A DNA stretch of 64,000 nucleotides, from positions 1 to 64,000 of the forward strand of contig JAQUYA010000002.1 of the NCBI GenBank assembly GCA_028692055.1. The letters run 5' to 3'. Of this stretch, positions 1 to 8,059 are shown piece after piece. The position numbers and the translations under genes are program-made. This stretch comes from Lachnospiraceae bacterium. Lineage in GTDB: Bacteria > Bacillota > Clostridia > Lachnospirales > Lachnospiraceae. How positions within the stretch are numbered: the first letter of the stretch is position 1; every line of letters starts with the position of its first letter. The notes under the pieces are model-generated. The model saw nothing but the letters and a program-made list of their open reading frames with translations. It did not search any database and was not told the DNA's origin.

Positions 1-6
1 AGCTGG

Positions 7-157
7 TGTTTCTAAGACTTTATAATGCAGAATTGTATGGCTTTAGACAGCGGACGCGACCGTTCAGCAAGGACGTCCTGTCCTGCTTCACTGAAACCGA
101 CCTCCATGTCGGTTTCTCGCTGGTTGTTGCATTCCGCATTATAAAGTCTAAGAAACA
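7..157. repeat. 151-bp imperfect inverted-repeat element with internal hairpins
   Basis: Arms 7-33 and 131-157 are inverted repeats of 27 bases with 25 matches; the left arm begins TGTTTCTAAGACTTTATAAT. Inside lie a perfect 9-bp hairpin (GAAACCGAC 93-101 with GTCGGTTTC 108-116) and a bulged hairpin around 67-86. Both strands could fold into a branched structure. It may be a MITE-like remnant, a REP-type repeat or a structured RNA; I cannot tell which. A plus-strand reading frame across it (6-242) has no homology I recognise and is probably an accident of the repeat. Confidence 0.6.
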
Positions 158-223
158 TACGCTCCACTCAGATACCCCGTCCAAAGCAGACATCCCAAGC
201 CCCCCCCCAAACCCATACTACGT

Positions 224-286
224 TATAAAAAAACAAAAATAGCAAGTGGAAAGAGATAAATCAACATTTATCTTTCTATCTTGCTA
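224..286 (-). terminator. Rho-independent terminator downstream of the yuiD-like gene
   Basis: On the minus strand an imperfect long stem (outer arms TAGCAAG at 286-280 and CTTGCTA at 246-240, inner arms GATAAAT/ATTTATC) is followed directly by a U-rich tail at 239-224. It sits about 90 bases past the stop of the DUF212 gene. The 157-240 stretch between it and the repeat element holds only a run of nine C (200-208) and no gene I can support. Confidence 0.75.
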
Positions 287-376
287 CTAATTGAGTGATT
301 TATACTTTTATACTCAAAATCGAGTGAGAATACCTCATAAAAAGAAACGTTCTCTATAGAGTTATGTGAACTATGT

Positions 377-832
377 TTAACTGTTCATCACAACGACTGC
401 GATGATAATCCCAAGGATTGCGCCCATGAGTACCTGGAGGGGGGTATGACCTACGAACTCTTTCAATTTATCCTGTGGGTTCATATCGCTGCCCATCTTA
501 CGGAAAGTTTCCATCATTTCGTTTAAAATTCTTGCCTGAATACCTGTTTCGCGGCGTACGCCGATAGCATCATACATGACCACAATTGCAAATATGAGTG
601 CCATTGCAAATTCAAAGCTTCTACCACCATAGAACATACCTGTTGCTGTCGCAAGGGCACATACGGTTGCAGAATGAGAGCTCGGCATTCCGCCGCTTCC
701 TACGAGACGCTCAGCCACAAATTGTCTGGTAAACCACATATGAATCCCTGTTTTCAGTATCTGTGCTACCAACCAGCCAATAATCGCTGACCATAATATT
801 TTGTTCGCCATAAATTCATTTATAAAAAACAT
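377..832 (-). CDS. Divergent PAP2 family (DUF212/YuiD-like) membrane protein
   Basis: A 151-residue protein, the usual length for the DUF212 family, related to the acid-phosphatase/vanadium-haloperoxidase fold. It has a hydrophobic N-terminal segment, the motif GSGGMPSSHSAT around residues 46-57, a second membrane segment, the motif YDAIGVRRETGIQA, and a hydrophobic C-terminal helix. The SSH motif resembles PAP2 phosphatases, but the family lacks the full catalytic set and its substrate is unknown. An alternative start is Met8. It is monocistronic: its own promoter overlaps the terminator of the preceding gene, and a strong terminator follows. Confidence 0.85.
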   Translation of the reverse strand: MFFINEFMANKILWSAIIGWLVAQILKTGIHMWFTRQFVAERLVGSGGMPSSHSATVCALATATGMFYGGRSFEFAMALIFAIVVMYDAIGVRRETGIQARILNEMMETFRKMGSDMNPQDKLKEFVGHTPLQVLMGAILGIIIAVVVMNS

Positions 833-932
833 ATCTCTGCCTATACTTTCCTAGTTTTTATCGAAATCCTGTCATACTGCAGTTGTCCATGACAGCTCTT
901 TTCAATCGTTGCCCCAATCGGCTCACGTTATT

Positions 933-961
933 AGTATAAAAGAAATTGATCGTAAACACAA
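933..961 (-). promoter_or_regulatory. Sigma-A type promoter of the yuiD-like gene
   Basis: The minus strand has TTGTGT (961-956), a 17-base spacer and TATACT (938-933), about 100 bases upstream of the start codon. The -35 box overlaps the downstream arm of the terminator at 960-990. Confidence 0.6.
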
Positions 962-990
962 GAAAACGATTGTGCTTTTTACGTTTTCTT
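960..990 (-). terminator. Hairpin containing the stop codon of the winged-helix gene
   Basis: Arms AAGAAAACG (minus 990-982) and CGTTTTCTT (968-960) pair perfectly. The last codons and TAA stop of the upstream gene lie in the left arm and loop. The tail is only moderately U-rich, so termination strength is uncertain. Confidence 0.5.
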
Positions 991-1320
991 ATATTTCTGT
1001 TTACTACTATTTGGTTTATCCGGCACTGTCATTTTGATGTATCCCATTTTTAGGGCCGGCAGCAAATAATTATCTCTGAAAGTAGCCCTGTGCTTTAACC
1101 CTAATAATTCCATAAGCTCTTTACTCGAGTATTCCTTATCATTGATAACCTTCAATAACTTTTCAACTTGTTCGGTGACTTGTTCGGTGACTTGTTCGGT
1201 GACTTGTTCAGCAGCTTGTTCAGTTACCGCAATTTCACACAATGCTTCATAAATAATCTTTAATAAAAATTCTATAAATTTTCTAGAATCGGCATCATAA
1301 GGGGTTAAAAGTTTTTTCAT
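979..1320 (-). CDS. Small winged-helix protein with TEQV repeats
   Basis: A 113-residue protein in three parts: an N-terminal helix (about 1-35), a helical repeat of four-residue units of the TEQV type (about 35-54), and a C-terminal winged-helix-like domain (about 60-110) with LKHRATFRDNYLLPALKMG and VPDKPNSSKQKY. That C-terminal domain is familiar as the tail of larger AlbA/RecG-like ATP-binding regulators and Fic-associated proteins; here it stands alone. The ATG at 1320 overlaps the stop of the AraC gene (TAATG), so translation is probably coupled; a GTG two codons upstream is less likely. It may be a DNA-binding partner or a remnant of a larger gene. Function unknown. Confidence 0.65.
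   Translation of the reverse strand: MKKLLTPYDADSRKFIEFLLKIIYEALCEIAVTEQAAEQVTEQVTEQVTEQVEKLLKVINDKEYSSKELMELLGLKHRATFRDNYLLPALKMGYIKMTVPDKPNSSKQKYKKT
1167..1226 (-). repeat. Five 12-bp tandem repeats inside the winged-helix gene
   Basis: The unit CTTGTTCGGTGA (plus strand) occurs three times perfectly (1167-1202), followed by two diverged copies to 1226. Each unit encodes four residues of the TEQV repeat. Because the unit is a multiple of three, copy-number changes would alter length without breaking the frame. Confidence 0.85.
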
Positions 1321-2156
1321 TACCACTTCTTCCGATACTCGAGTGGTGTCATTCCTTCTGCTTTTTTAAATACCTTTATAAAATATGCGGCATCCTGAAA
1401 CCCACACGCCATGCAGATTTGCTCAATAGGATCTGTGCTGAAGCGCAGCTGGGACTTTGCCATAGCGATTCGTTTGCTGTTCAGTGCCGTTCCTATGGTA
1501 ATTCCGTATCGATTCTTATATTCACGGGACAGGTGGTATTTACTGATAAAAAACTGCTCGGATAATTGGTCGAGACTGAGCTTTTCGATTGCATGCGCTT
1601 CAATATATTCACGCACCTGCTGTAGTTTATTGCTGATTGAAGTCATTTCTGTATCTTCCTGTTTGTTTGCCTGAAAACAATAGGTAATCAAATCCGTCAG
1701 ATATTGATTGGTTTCCAATTCCATCAGCGCCTTTTCTTCTTTTTGTGTCCGATAGATGTCGGCAATACAATTGGTAAAGAAAGACAAATCATAGGGTTTA
1801 AAGATAAAATGACACCCCTGTGTTAAAAAATACTGGTAATAATAATCCGCCTGATTTCCATTGAAATGTACCCACGTCAGATTCCATGGTTCCGTCACAC
1901 TGCTTTCGTGCGCATATTGCTTGCGACAGTCTATCCACACGCAATCGCCCGTTTCCAGATTATGCACTTCTTTTTCATACACTAAAGTGCCACGACCGGA
2001 GGTCACGATAAAGAAAAGGTAGGAATTCAGATTCTGTCTGGTACTAATATGTGGTTCGATGCTTTCCAAGCTGCCTACTTCCTGCACATACAACAGATGC
2101 TTCTTTGCATGCTCGGAAGGTGTTGCAAGAATACGGTTGGATTTCGATTTTGCCAT
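1320..2156 (-). CDS. AraC-family transcriptional regulator
   Basis: A 278-residue protein with an N-terminal cupin-like ligand domain (about 25-170, including SGRGTLVYEKEVHNLETGD) and two AraC-type helix-turn-helix motifs at the C-terminus (about 175-278). The C-terminal signature is LSEQFFISKYHLSREYK and CGFQDAAYFIKVFKKAEGMT. This layout is typical of regulators of sugar use. AAAGGGG precedes the ATG by seven bases. It is followed, with a one-base overlap, by the small winged-helix gene. It may regulate itself or a distant target; no sugar operon is adjacent, and the ligand cannot be read from the sequence. Confidence 0.9.
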   Translation of the reverse strand: MAKSKSNRILATPSEHAKKHLLYVQEVGSLESIEPHISTRQNLNSYLFFIVTSGRGTLVYEKEVHNLETGDCVWIDCRKQYAHESSVTEPWNLTWVHFNGNQADYYYQYFLTQGCHFIFKPYDLSFFTNCIADIYRTQKEEKALMELETNQYLTDLITYCFQANKQEDTEMTSISNKLQQVREYIEAHAIEKLSLDQLSEQFFISKYHLSREYKNRYGITIGTALNSKRIAMAKSQLRFSTDPIEQICMACGFQDAAYFIKVFKKAEGMTPLEYRKKW

Positions 2157-2205
2157 ATATTTTCCCCTTTCACTTTCTCATTTACGGTTCCAATACTTAT
2201 CGGTA

Positions 2206-3726
2206 TCACTTCTTGTGTATAAATTCAATTCCTTTTTCAATAAAGAAACGCTCTGCGCGGGTCATTGCAAAAAGTACCGCCGGTACTGCCACTGCTGTCA
2301 GTGCAATTAATATGGAGTGCAGCACAAAAGCAGGAATCGATACATTTGTAAATAATCTTGAAATTTGTCCTGCAAGCACCGCGGTAAATACGGTTGCCAT
2401 AAAATAAAAGAACAGATTGCGGTATACATAAGCGCTGTTTTTTTTGAAGATAACTCTCCATATGATATAAATTCTGGAAAAAATATAAATCATAGAAGTA
2501 ATGAAGGTACCAATCAATACACCATCGATTCCGAGAGGTTTTACCAACGCAACAGATATGATAATATTCAATATTGCTGATATGGCTACGATTAATTTAT
2601 CAAAACGGTAAAGCTGGTAGAGGCTGAATAACTGCGAAGGCATTTGTGAAACGATAATCAGCATCAGATTCGTGCCTAATAGAAAGGCGGTGGAATCGGG
2701 TAATAAAAAGTCTTTACCGAAGACCAGCTGAATAAATGGCTGAATCAGAAATACCATGCAAATCATGCTGAAATTACCAATAAAAAAATTTAAAAACAGA
2801 TAATTATCACACATTTCTCTTTCTTTATCTCTGTCCTTTACGGAAAAAATGTAATTTCCAAGCACTGCCTGCACCGAATAGAGCATTTGAGTGATCAAAA
2901 TCTGTACGGTATTGACTACCATCGTGTAATTGGAAAGAAAACCGGTTAAAATAGAACCCTTAAATATAGAAATAATAATATTATCAGTTCCATAAAAAAC
3001 ATAAGCACCCAGCTTTGCACAAAAAGCATCTTTTACAAAGGTAGTTACCGATACCTTATAAGCTGCTACCGTTTCCTTGTCCGGTTTCTTCTTCAGAAAG
3101 GTGTATTCCCGATTACACAAAACTGCAATTACAACATTTCCCAGAATATTTTTTAGAATTTCCAATAACAGGAACCACTCGTAACGGGGTGCTTTTAACA
3201 TCACAAGTATCTGCAATCCTGTCAGGGTAAGGTTTAGAACCGTGTCGATCCGTGCCGTCACATAATTCTTCTGATTTGCTATCATCAGGGTTCTGTTATA
3301 CGCAAGGTAATAGGTGGATACAGTACCTGCCAGATTCATATAGAAAAGAATGCGCAGATAGCTCATACTGTGTGTTGCATCTTTGATAAAATAAGGTAAT
3401 AAAAAAGATGCCACAATTCCAATTACCAATACGATAAAGCCCAACACCTGATAGATTTTCTTATACATATAAATCAGCGCATTTACTTTTCCCTCATCCT
3501 GCTCTGCAAGCGGTTTGTATAAAAAACTGGTAATTGCAAAACCAATTCCAAGCTCTGCCAGATTTAGTGCAGACAAAATATTGGTAAATACCGCATTATA
3601 CCCCAAAAATGCAATTCCAAGGGTTACCACAAATATTTTTTTGCTGGCAAATGCCAGGAAAACATTCGAAAACTGGTAAATAAATACCGCACGCGAATTT
3701 TTATACGCCGTTTCAACTCTGGACAT
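2206..3726 (-). CDS. Wzx-type polysaccharide flippase (MOP/MVF superfamily)
   Basis: A 506-residue integral membrane protein with about 12-14 predicted transmembrane segments spread over its length, as in O-antigen/teichoic-type flippases. Near the N-terminus is SRAVFIYQFSNVFLAFASK, a region commonly seen in Wzx proteins of Firmicutes. It would move undecaprenyl-linked repeat units across the membrane. The ATG at 3726 has AAGGAG five bases upstream and overlaps the end of the preceding transferase gene by 14 bases. It is the last gene of the surface-glycan operon. Assignment to the family is firm; the substrate is unknown. Confidence 0.85.
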   Translation of the reverse strand: MSRVETAYKNSRAVFIYQFSNVFLAFASKKIFVVTLGIAFLGYNAVFTNILSALNLAELGIGFAITSFLYKPLAEQDEGKVNALIYMYKKIYQVLGFIVLVIGIVASFLLPYFIKDATHSMSYLRILFYMNLAGTVSTYYLAYNRTLMIANQKNYVTARIDTVLNLTLTGLQILVMLKAPRYEWFLLLEILKNILGNVVIAVLCNREYTFLKKKPDKETVAAYKVSVTTFVKDAFCAKLGAYVFYGTDNIIISIFKGSILTGFLSNYTMVVNTVQILITQMLYSVQAVLGNYIFSVKDRDKEREMCDNYLFLNFFIGNFSMICMVFLIQPFIQLVFGKDFLLPDSTAFLLGTNLMLIIVSQMPSQLFSLYQLYRFDKLIVAISAILNIIISVALVKPLGIDGVLIGTFITSMIYIFSRIYIIWRVIFKKNSAYVYRNLFFYFMATVFTAVLAGQISRLFTNVSIPAFVLHSILIALTAVAVPAVLFAMTRAERFFIEKGIEFIHKK

Positions 3727-5884
3727 TTAATCTCCTTTTTGTTCCATCTTCCATAATTTCTGCTGCAAGCTTTTGATAGTATGGCTGCAATATGGTCTGA
3801 GGCATTGTCGTAATACTCGCTATAGAAACATTTTTCTTCATAAATTCCAATGTTTCCTTTAAGCATTCTACACGATTGCAATACCGGATATAAGGCAGAC
3901 TCTCCAGCCATTGAAAGCTGCCACTCAGTTTATGATTATAATTGGTCAGGACAATGCACGGTGTTTTCGTAATTGCAGCAAAAATCATACCATGCAACCG
4001 ATCCGTAATTACCATTTCTACTCTTGTAAATTCTTCCCACTTCCTGTGAAGTTCCATTTCTCTATGTGCTTCTGTGACTGCATACGAAATAGAAGTTTCT
4101 GTCATACGGACTTCCTGAAAGTATTCTGCACAAACCTCTTTCATTTTCAGCAGTTGTTCAATATTTAAAACACCCTCTGCATCACTTCGTAACAATAGCA
4201 ATGCACCCCTCCGCTGGTCCGGACGCATGAGAGTCGCTGCAATCTTTTCATAGGAGAGCGATAACACAATATCCGGGCACAATACAACTTTATTTTTCTT
4301 AAACTTGCTCTTCATAATCGAAAAGGATACCTCTTCCCGGGCTACAAGTAATAAATTTCGATGCTGCCCATAAATCTGTATCATTTTTGATATCAAATGC
4401 TGACTTTCCTTGGTTTTCTTAAAATATATAGTCTGTGGCATTATCACAATTCGATTGTGTGGAAATTCCGATATGATTTTACTTCGGATCCTTTCCTGAA
4501 CGGCATATTCACTGCCCATATTTCCGCCTCCCTGGAGAAGCAGAATATCTGATTTTTGAATTTCTTTACTAAAATCTTTAAAATTATTTACAATTTCATC
4601 TTCTGTGACCTGTATCACCTGCTTATCAGGCATATATCTATATACAAACTGTTCCTCGGCGTAGGCAATTGCATGATCACCCAGATTATGATACTCCGGT
4701 GTTCCTATGATGTAGACTCTTTCTGTTTTTCCTGTTTTTCCTGTTTTATATGTTTCATCTATTTTTTTATTTTGTGATATTTTCTGATATTCCTTTTGCT
4801 GCAGCTTTTCCATCATCTGATCCAGCTTTGCATTTCTTTTTGCATACTTTTCCGGATTGTTTTTTTCCAGTTTACGCACTTTCCGGTAAATCATTTTTCC
4901 CAAAAAGCGATGTTGTAATATCAGTTGTTCTTTCCGCCCAAGCAATGGCAGTCCTGTCTGAATTATTTCACGATTCCATACTTTTTTTATAATCCGGTTG
5001 ATACGTGTCGCGTACTGCCTATGCTCCTCTTTATCGGCTGTTCTTATCACTGCAATCTGTAATGCCTCTTTTAGAAAAGCCGCTAGCATTTGATTTGCAT
5101 ATTCCGGATAGGCATCCTTCATTTCCTCATACCGCTTTTCGTAGTTTTCCACTCGTTCGAGACGATTTTGAAAATCAGGTGTACTTCCTGTTTTCATTTG
5201 ATTAATACGAAGCTGCTGCATACTCTCTTTGGTATGTTTATAATATTTATAGTCGCTGACCTCCAGTGCCGCATAAGCATAATCCGCAATGCGGTAAAGT
5301 GTGCAAATATCTTCATAACTATCCTGTCCATCCAGTTTGATCTTTCTCAGCAGTGTACAACGAATAAGCCGATTCCAGATATGATTGCCCAGAAGGCTTC
5401 CCTCTACTGTTTCCTTCATAATTTCACGTTCTTTTAACAACGTATCATATTCAAAAAAAGGAACACGCAAAAATTTATGTTCCGACACCAGTAATGTTCC
5501 ACATTGGATAATATCGATTGCCATACCCGTTTCTCTTTGCTTCAAATCTGCTTTCCGTAATAATGCTTCTATATAATCTGTATCAATCCAGTCATCACCA
5601 TTCAGAAAAAGAAGATATTCCCCCCTTGCCTGCCTTGCCGCTTCTTTTTTCAATGCATCCTGCGTACCATTGGCAAGATAAATCAATCTTACACGTTTAT
5701 CCTGTTTTACCAGATGATTCATATATAAAGTATTCTTTCCCGATAATTTGGACGCGACAATGAAAAGCTCTATCTCATCATAAGTCTGAAACAGTGCCGT
5801 ATCCAATGCCTTTTTGAATTCCTGTTCTTCTGATTGCACGATAATCGCTATCGTCACGAGTTTTCCATTCATAAATACTCCCAT
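3713..5884 (-). CDS. Fused GT2 glycosyltransferase and polysaccharide pyruvyl transferase
   Basis: A 723-residue two-domain protein. Residues about 8-200 form a GT-A fold family 2 domain with NGDDW at 95-99 as the metal/nucleotide motif. A basic helical linker (about 200-380) ends in a KTGKTGKT repeat. Residues about 385-715 match the polysaccharide pyruvyl transferase family (VYIIGTPEYHNLGDHAIAYA, LLQGGGNMGSEY, TDRLHGMIFA). It could add a sugar and then a pyruvate ketal, or a related modification, to the glycan. The first ATG overlaps the previous stop (TAATG); a second ATG at 5872 has GGGAG upstream and is an alternative. The domain order is read directly; the coupling is inference. Confidence 0.85.
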   Translation of the reverse strand: MGVFMNGKLVTIAIIVQSEEQEFKKALDTALFQTYDEIELFIVASKLSGKNTLYMNHLVKQDKRVRLIYLANGTQDALKKEAARQARGEYLLFLNGDDWIDTDYIEALLRKADLKQRETGMAIDIIQCGTLLVSEHKFLRVPFFEYDTLLKEREIMKETVEGSLLGNHIWNRLIRCTLLRKIKLDGQDSYEDICTLYRIADYAYAALEVSDYKYYKHTKESMQQLRINQMKTGSTPDFQNRLERVENYEKRYEEMKDAYPEYANQMLAAFLKEALQIAVIRTADKEEHRQYATRINRIIKKVWNREIIQTGLPLLGRKEQLILQHRFLGKMIYRKVRKLEKNNPEKYAKRNAKLDQMMEKLQQKEYQKISQNKKIDETYKTGKTGKTERVYIIGTPEYHNLGDHAIAYAEEQFVYRYMPDKQVIQVTEDEIVNNFKDFSKEIQKSDILLLQGGGNMGSEYAVQERIRSKIISEFPHNRIVIMPQTIYFKKTKESQHLISKMIQIYGQHRNLLLVAREEVSFSIMKSKFKKNKVVLCPDIVLSLSYEKIAATLMRPDQRRGALLLLRSDAEGVLNIEQLLKMKEVCAEYFQEVRMTETSISYAVTEAHREMELHRKWEEFTRVEMVITDRLHGMIFAAITKTPCIVLTNYNHKLSGSFQWLESLPYIRYCNRVECLKETLEFMKKNVSIASITTMPQTILQPYYQKLAAEIMEDGTKRRLNVQS

Positions 5885-6882
5885 TAATTTAACTTCCCAA
5901 AAAGTAAAAGATTAGTGATTTTAAATTTCTTAAAAATATAAATAAGGCCTGTAGTCAGTGCACTCATGAGAACAAAGGTTATCGCCACACAGGCAATTCC
6001 CGGCAAACTGTATAGTTTTAATCCTCTGTTCTGCATTCCCAGTATGGTTGCAAAATGATAATGCAGTACATATATTTCCAAGGTGTACTTCCCGACAAAG
6101 GATAGAAATTCCTTTATTTTTCCATTTGGAATCAGCATCACCAGTTGAGCACAAAGCAGGCATCCGGCTATGGATGCGAGAACTTGCAGCAGCAGCTCTA
6201 TTTTATTATTTGCAACTATCATATCAAATCGAACAACTAAAAAAAGAAATAGTAGAAATACGAATAGGGTTATCAGATAATTTGTATGCTTTTTTATATG
6301 CTCTGCTTCTTTCTCTCTGTACAGCCGATACCCTTTGCATATCACATAACCGCCAAAATAGAACGGCATATAGTATATGGTAAATCCGGCTCCCAGAAAT
6401 CCATTCCCAGCTCGGTTCTGTAATAGCAGCAATGCTGCGGAGATCCCCCATACCGCAAGAAATCCCACTTTTCCAAATCTGGTTTTGTCGCGTATCAGCA
6501 TGCTCGTGTACATAATTACAGTAAGAATAAATAAGGTCATCAGAAACCATAGCCCCCTGTCAATCTGAAAAAGTGTCGCTATGATTTCCTGTGGCAATTC
6601 TTTGATATGCAATATTACAATCCATGTAAAAAAAGGAACCAGATATCCAATTGTTCGTTTTCCCAGTTTTTGTCTGAATAAGACATAAGAGTCCATATTG
6701 TGCATCATTCCAGACGTATATCCAGAGACCACCATAAATAATGGCATCTGAATTGCTTTGATGGCATCATAGACAATTCCATCCTGCATATTATTCCATA
6801 CAATACAATGTCCAATCATAACCAGAATAATCGTAACTCCCTTTAATGCATCCAGATTTTGAATACGCTTACTTTTCGGCAT
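5884..6882 (-). CDS. Acyltransferase family 3 membrane protein (third of three)
   Basis: A 332-residue protein of the acyltransferase-3 (OafA/YrhL-like) family with about ten membrane segments. The N-terminal signature LDALKGVTIILVMIGHCI contains the conserved histidine proposed to act in acyl transfer, and FLVVR and YTLEIYVLHY follow further on. It probably acetylates sugars of the surface glycan. It overlaps the upstream acyltransferase gene by 14 bases and the downstream transferase by one base, so it is embedded in the operon. Confidence 0.85.
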   Translation of the reverse strand: MPKSKRIQNLDALKGVTIILVMIGHCIVWNNMQDGIVYDAIKAIQMPLFMVVSGYTSGMMHNMDSYVLFRQKLGKRTIGYLVPFFTWIVILHIKELPQEIIATLFQIDRGLWFLMTLFILTVIMYTSMLIRDKTRFGKVGFLAVWGISAALLLLQNRAGNGFLGAGFTIYYMPFYFGGYVICKGYRLYREKEAEHIKKHTNYLITLFVFLLFLFLVVRFDMIVANNKIELLLQVLASIAGCLLCAQLVMLIPNGKIKEFLSFVGKYTLEIYVLHYHFATILGMQNRGLKLYSLPGIACVAITFVLMSALTTGLIYIFKKFKITNLLLFGKLN

Positions 6883-8014
6883 CGTTATTCCCCCTGCCTG
6901 CTTTTCTTCGTATGTGATAATACTGTACCGTCATCTCCCCAATCGTTAAAACTGCCATTGTAGCCACCACCATCATTGTCTTTGCGAAGTCTGCCGCTAT
7001 CGTATCCTGTTGTAATAAATCAGGTGCTATTTTGTTAATTCCTGTTTTAATAAACATGAATACAAACATATGTAAAGACATAATTATCAAAGAATGCTGT
7101 CCAATCAGGGCTGCACCTTTGGGTATATGCTCGCTTATAAGCTGACACAAAAAAATGATTCCTGTTGCACTAAATACGGAAACCGCAATTCCTACGGAAA
7201 CCATCTTTCCAAAGTTATTAACCGATAAATTCACTGTGCCATTTTTGCTGCTCAGAATTATGGTTAGCAAAAATAGGATAAGTGCAACTACCTTTTTTTT
7301 GTTTTTTATCCTTTTATCTATTACTTCCTCACTTTCATTACTTCCCTTTTTTACCGCTTTGCCTCTCATTTCCTCCATCTCTTTACGTAGCACATATCCA
7401 ACCCCTATAAAAATCTCAAAGATAAAAGCACTATCCAGACTCCAGGGTAATAGGATAGGCGATATGTAAACGATACAGATTCCGATTGCCATAATCAGCA
7501 CATTATCCACAGCTATTTTCTTCCAATCCGTTCCGCATATACGATAAAAAATCTCAAATAGTACACTAGATACAAAAAGTGCAGTCAAAAACCACGTTGG
7601 TGAATTTAAGATGGTCATAATATTCACATCAAATACCGAATTCGGTAAATAAACAGAATTTCGTGAATACAGGATACCAAACACACGCCGTAAGGCTTCC
7701 GTTAATGTTCCTTCTGTAATTCCTGCCCCAGACAGAATATAATCTTTGACAAAGAAAAATAAATACAAAAAAGCATTATATCCAAAGTATGGAAGTAATA
7801 ATCGTTTTGCTTTTCTTTTTAAAAAGCAGCCAAACGGTTCCTGTTTTGGCTGATACGTATATCCCGCCAGTACAAAAAAAATGGATACATAAAACGTTCC
7901 ACCCAAATGACTGACAAAGGGAATTTTAAGGTCTGCATGCATCATTAATACAAACAGGATACCAAGAAATTTTGCAAAATCTATCCAGGCAATTCGTTCT
8001 TCTGTTTTCCGCAT
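6869..8014 (-). CDS. Acyltransferase family 3 membrane protein (second of three)
   Basis: A 381-residue multi-pass protein. Its N-terminus, ERIAWIDFAKFLGILFVLMM followed by HADL, carries the family histidine, and FVLAGYTY follows. A charged cytoplasmic loop (about 210-240, with EEMRGKAVKKGSNESEEV) separates two membrane blocks. It resembles fucose 4-O-acetylase type acyltransferases. The start has AAAGGGG nearby. The substrate is unknown; its place between two other acyltransferases suggests several O-acyl positions on one glycan. Confidence 0.85.
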   Translation of the reverse strand: MRKTEERIAWIDFAKFLGILFVLMMHADLKIPFVSHLGGTFYVSIFFVLAGYTYQPKQEPFGCFLKRKAKRLLLPYFGYNAFLYLFFFVKDYILSGAGITEGTLTEALRRVFGILYSRNSVYLPNSVFDVNIMTILNSPTWFLTALFVSSVLFEIFYRICGTDWKKIAVDNVLIMAIGICIVYISPILLPWSLDSAFIFEIFIGVGYVLRKEMEEMRGKAVKKGSNESEEVIDKRIKNKKKVVALILFLLTIILSSKNGTVNLSVNNFGKMVSVGIAVSVFSATGIIFLCQLISEHIPKGAALIGQHSLIIMSLHMFVFMFIKTGINKIAPDLLQQDTIAADFAKTMMVVATMAVLTIGEMTVQYYHIRRKAGRGNNDAEK

Positions 8015-8059
8015 GATAATCCCCTTTCTCTATATATTTCCTGTTTCTTTCCATTCGAA

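Noticed and set aside
200..208. Run of nine C as a possible phase-variable tract
   Set aside because: It is not inside or just upstream of any supported gene, so slippage would have no visible effect.
6..242. Plus-strand 78-codon open frame across the inverted-repeat element
   Set aside because: No ribosome site, no recognisable domain, and most of it is dictated by the repeat and the C run.
1167..1226. Tandem repeat resembling a short CRISPR-like array
   Set aside because: Units are 12 bp without spacers, lie in frame inside a gene and encode a four-residue protein repeat.
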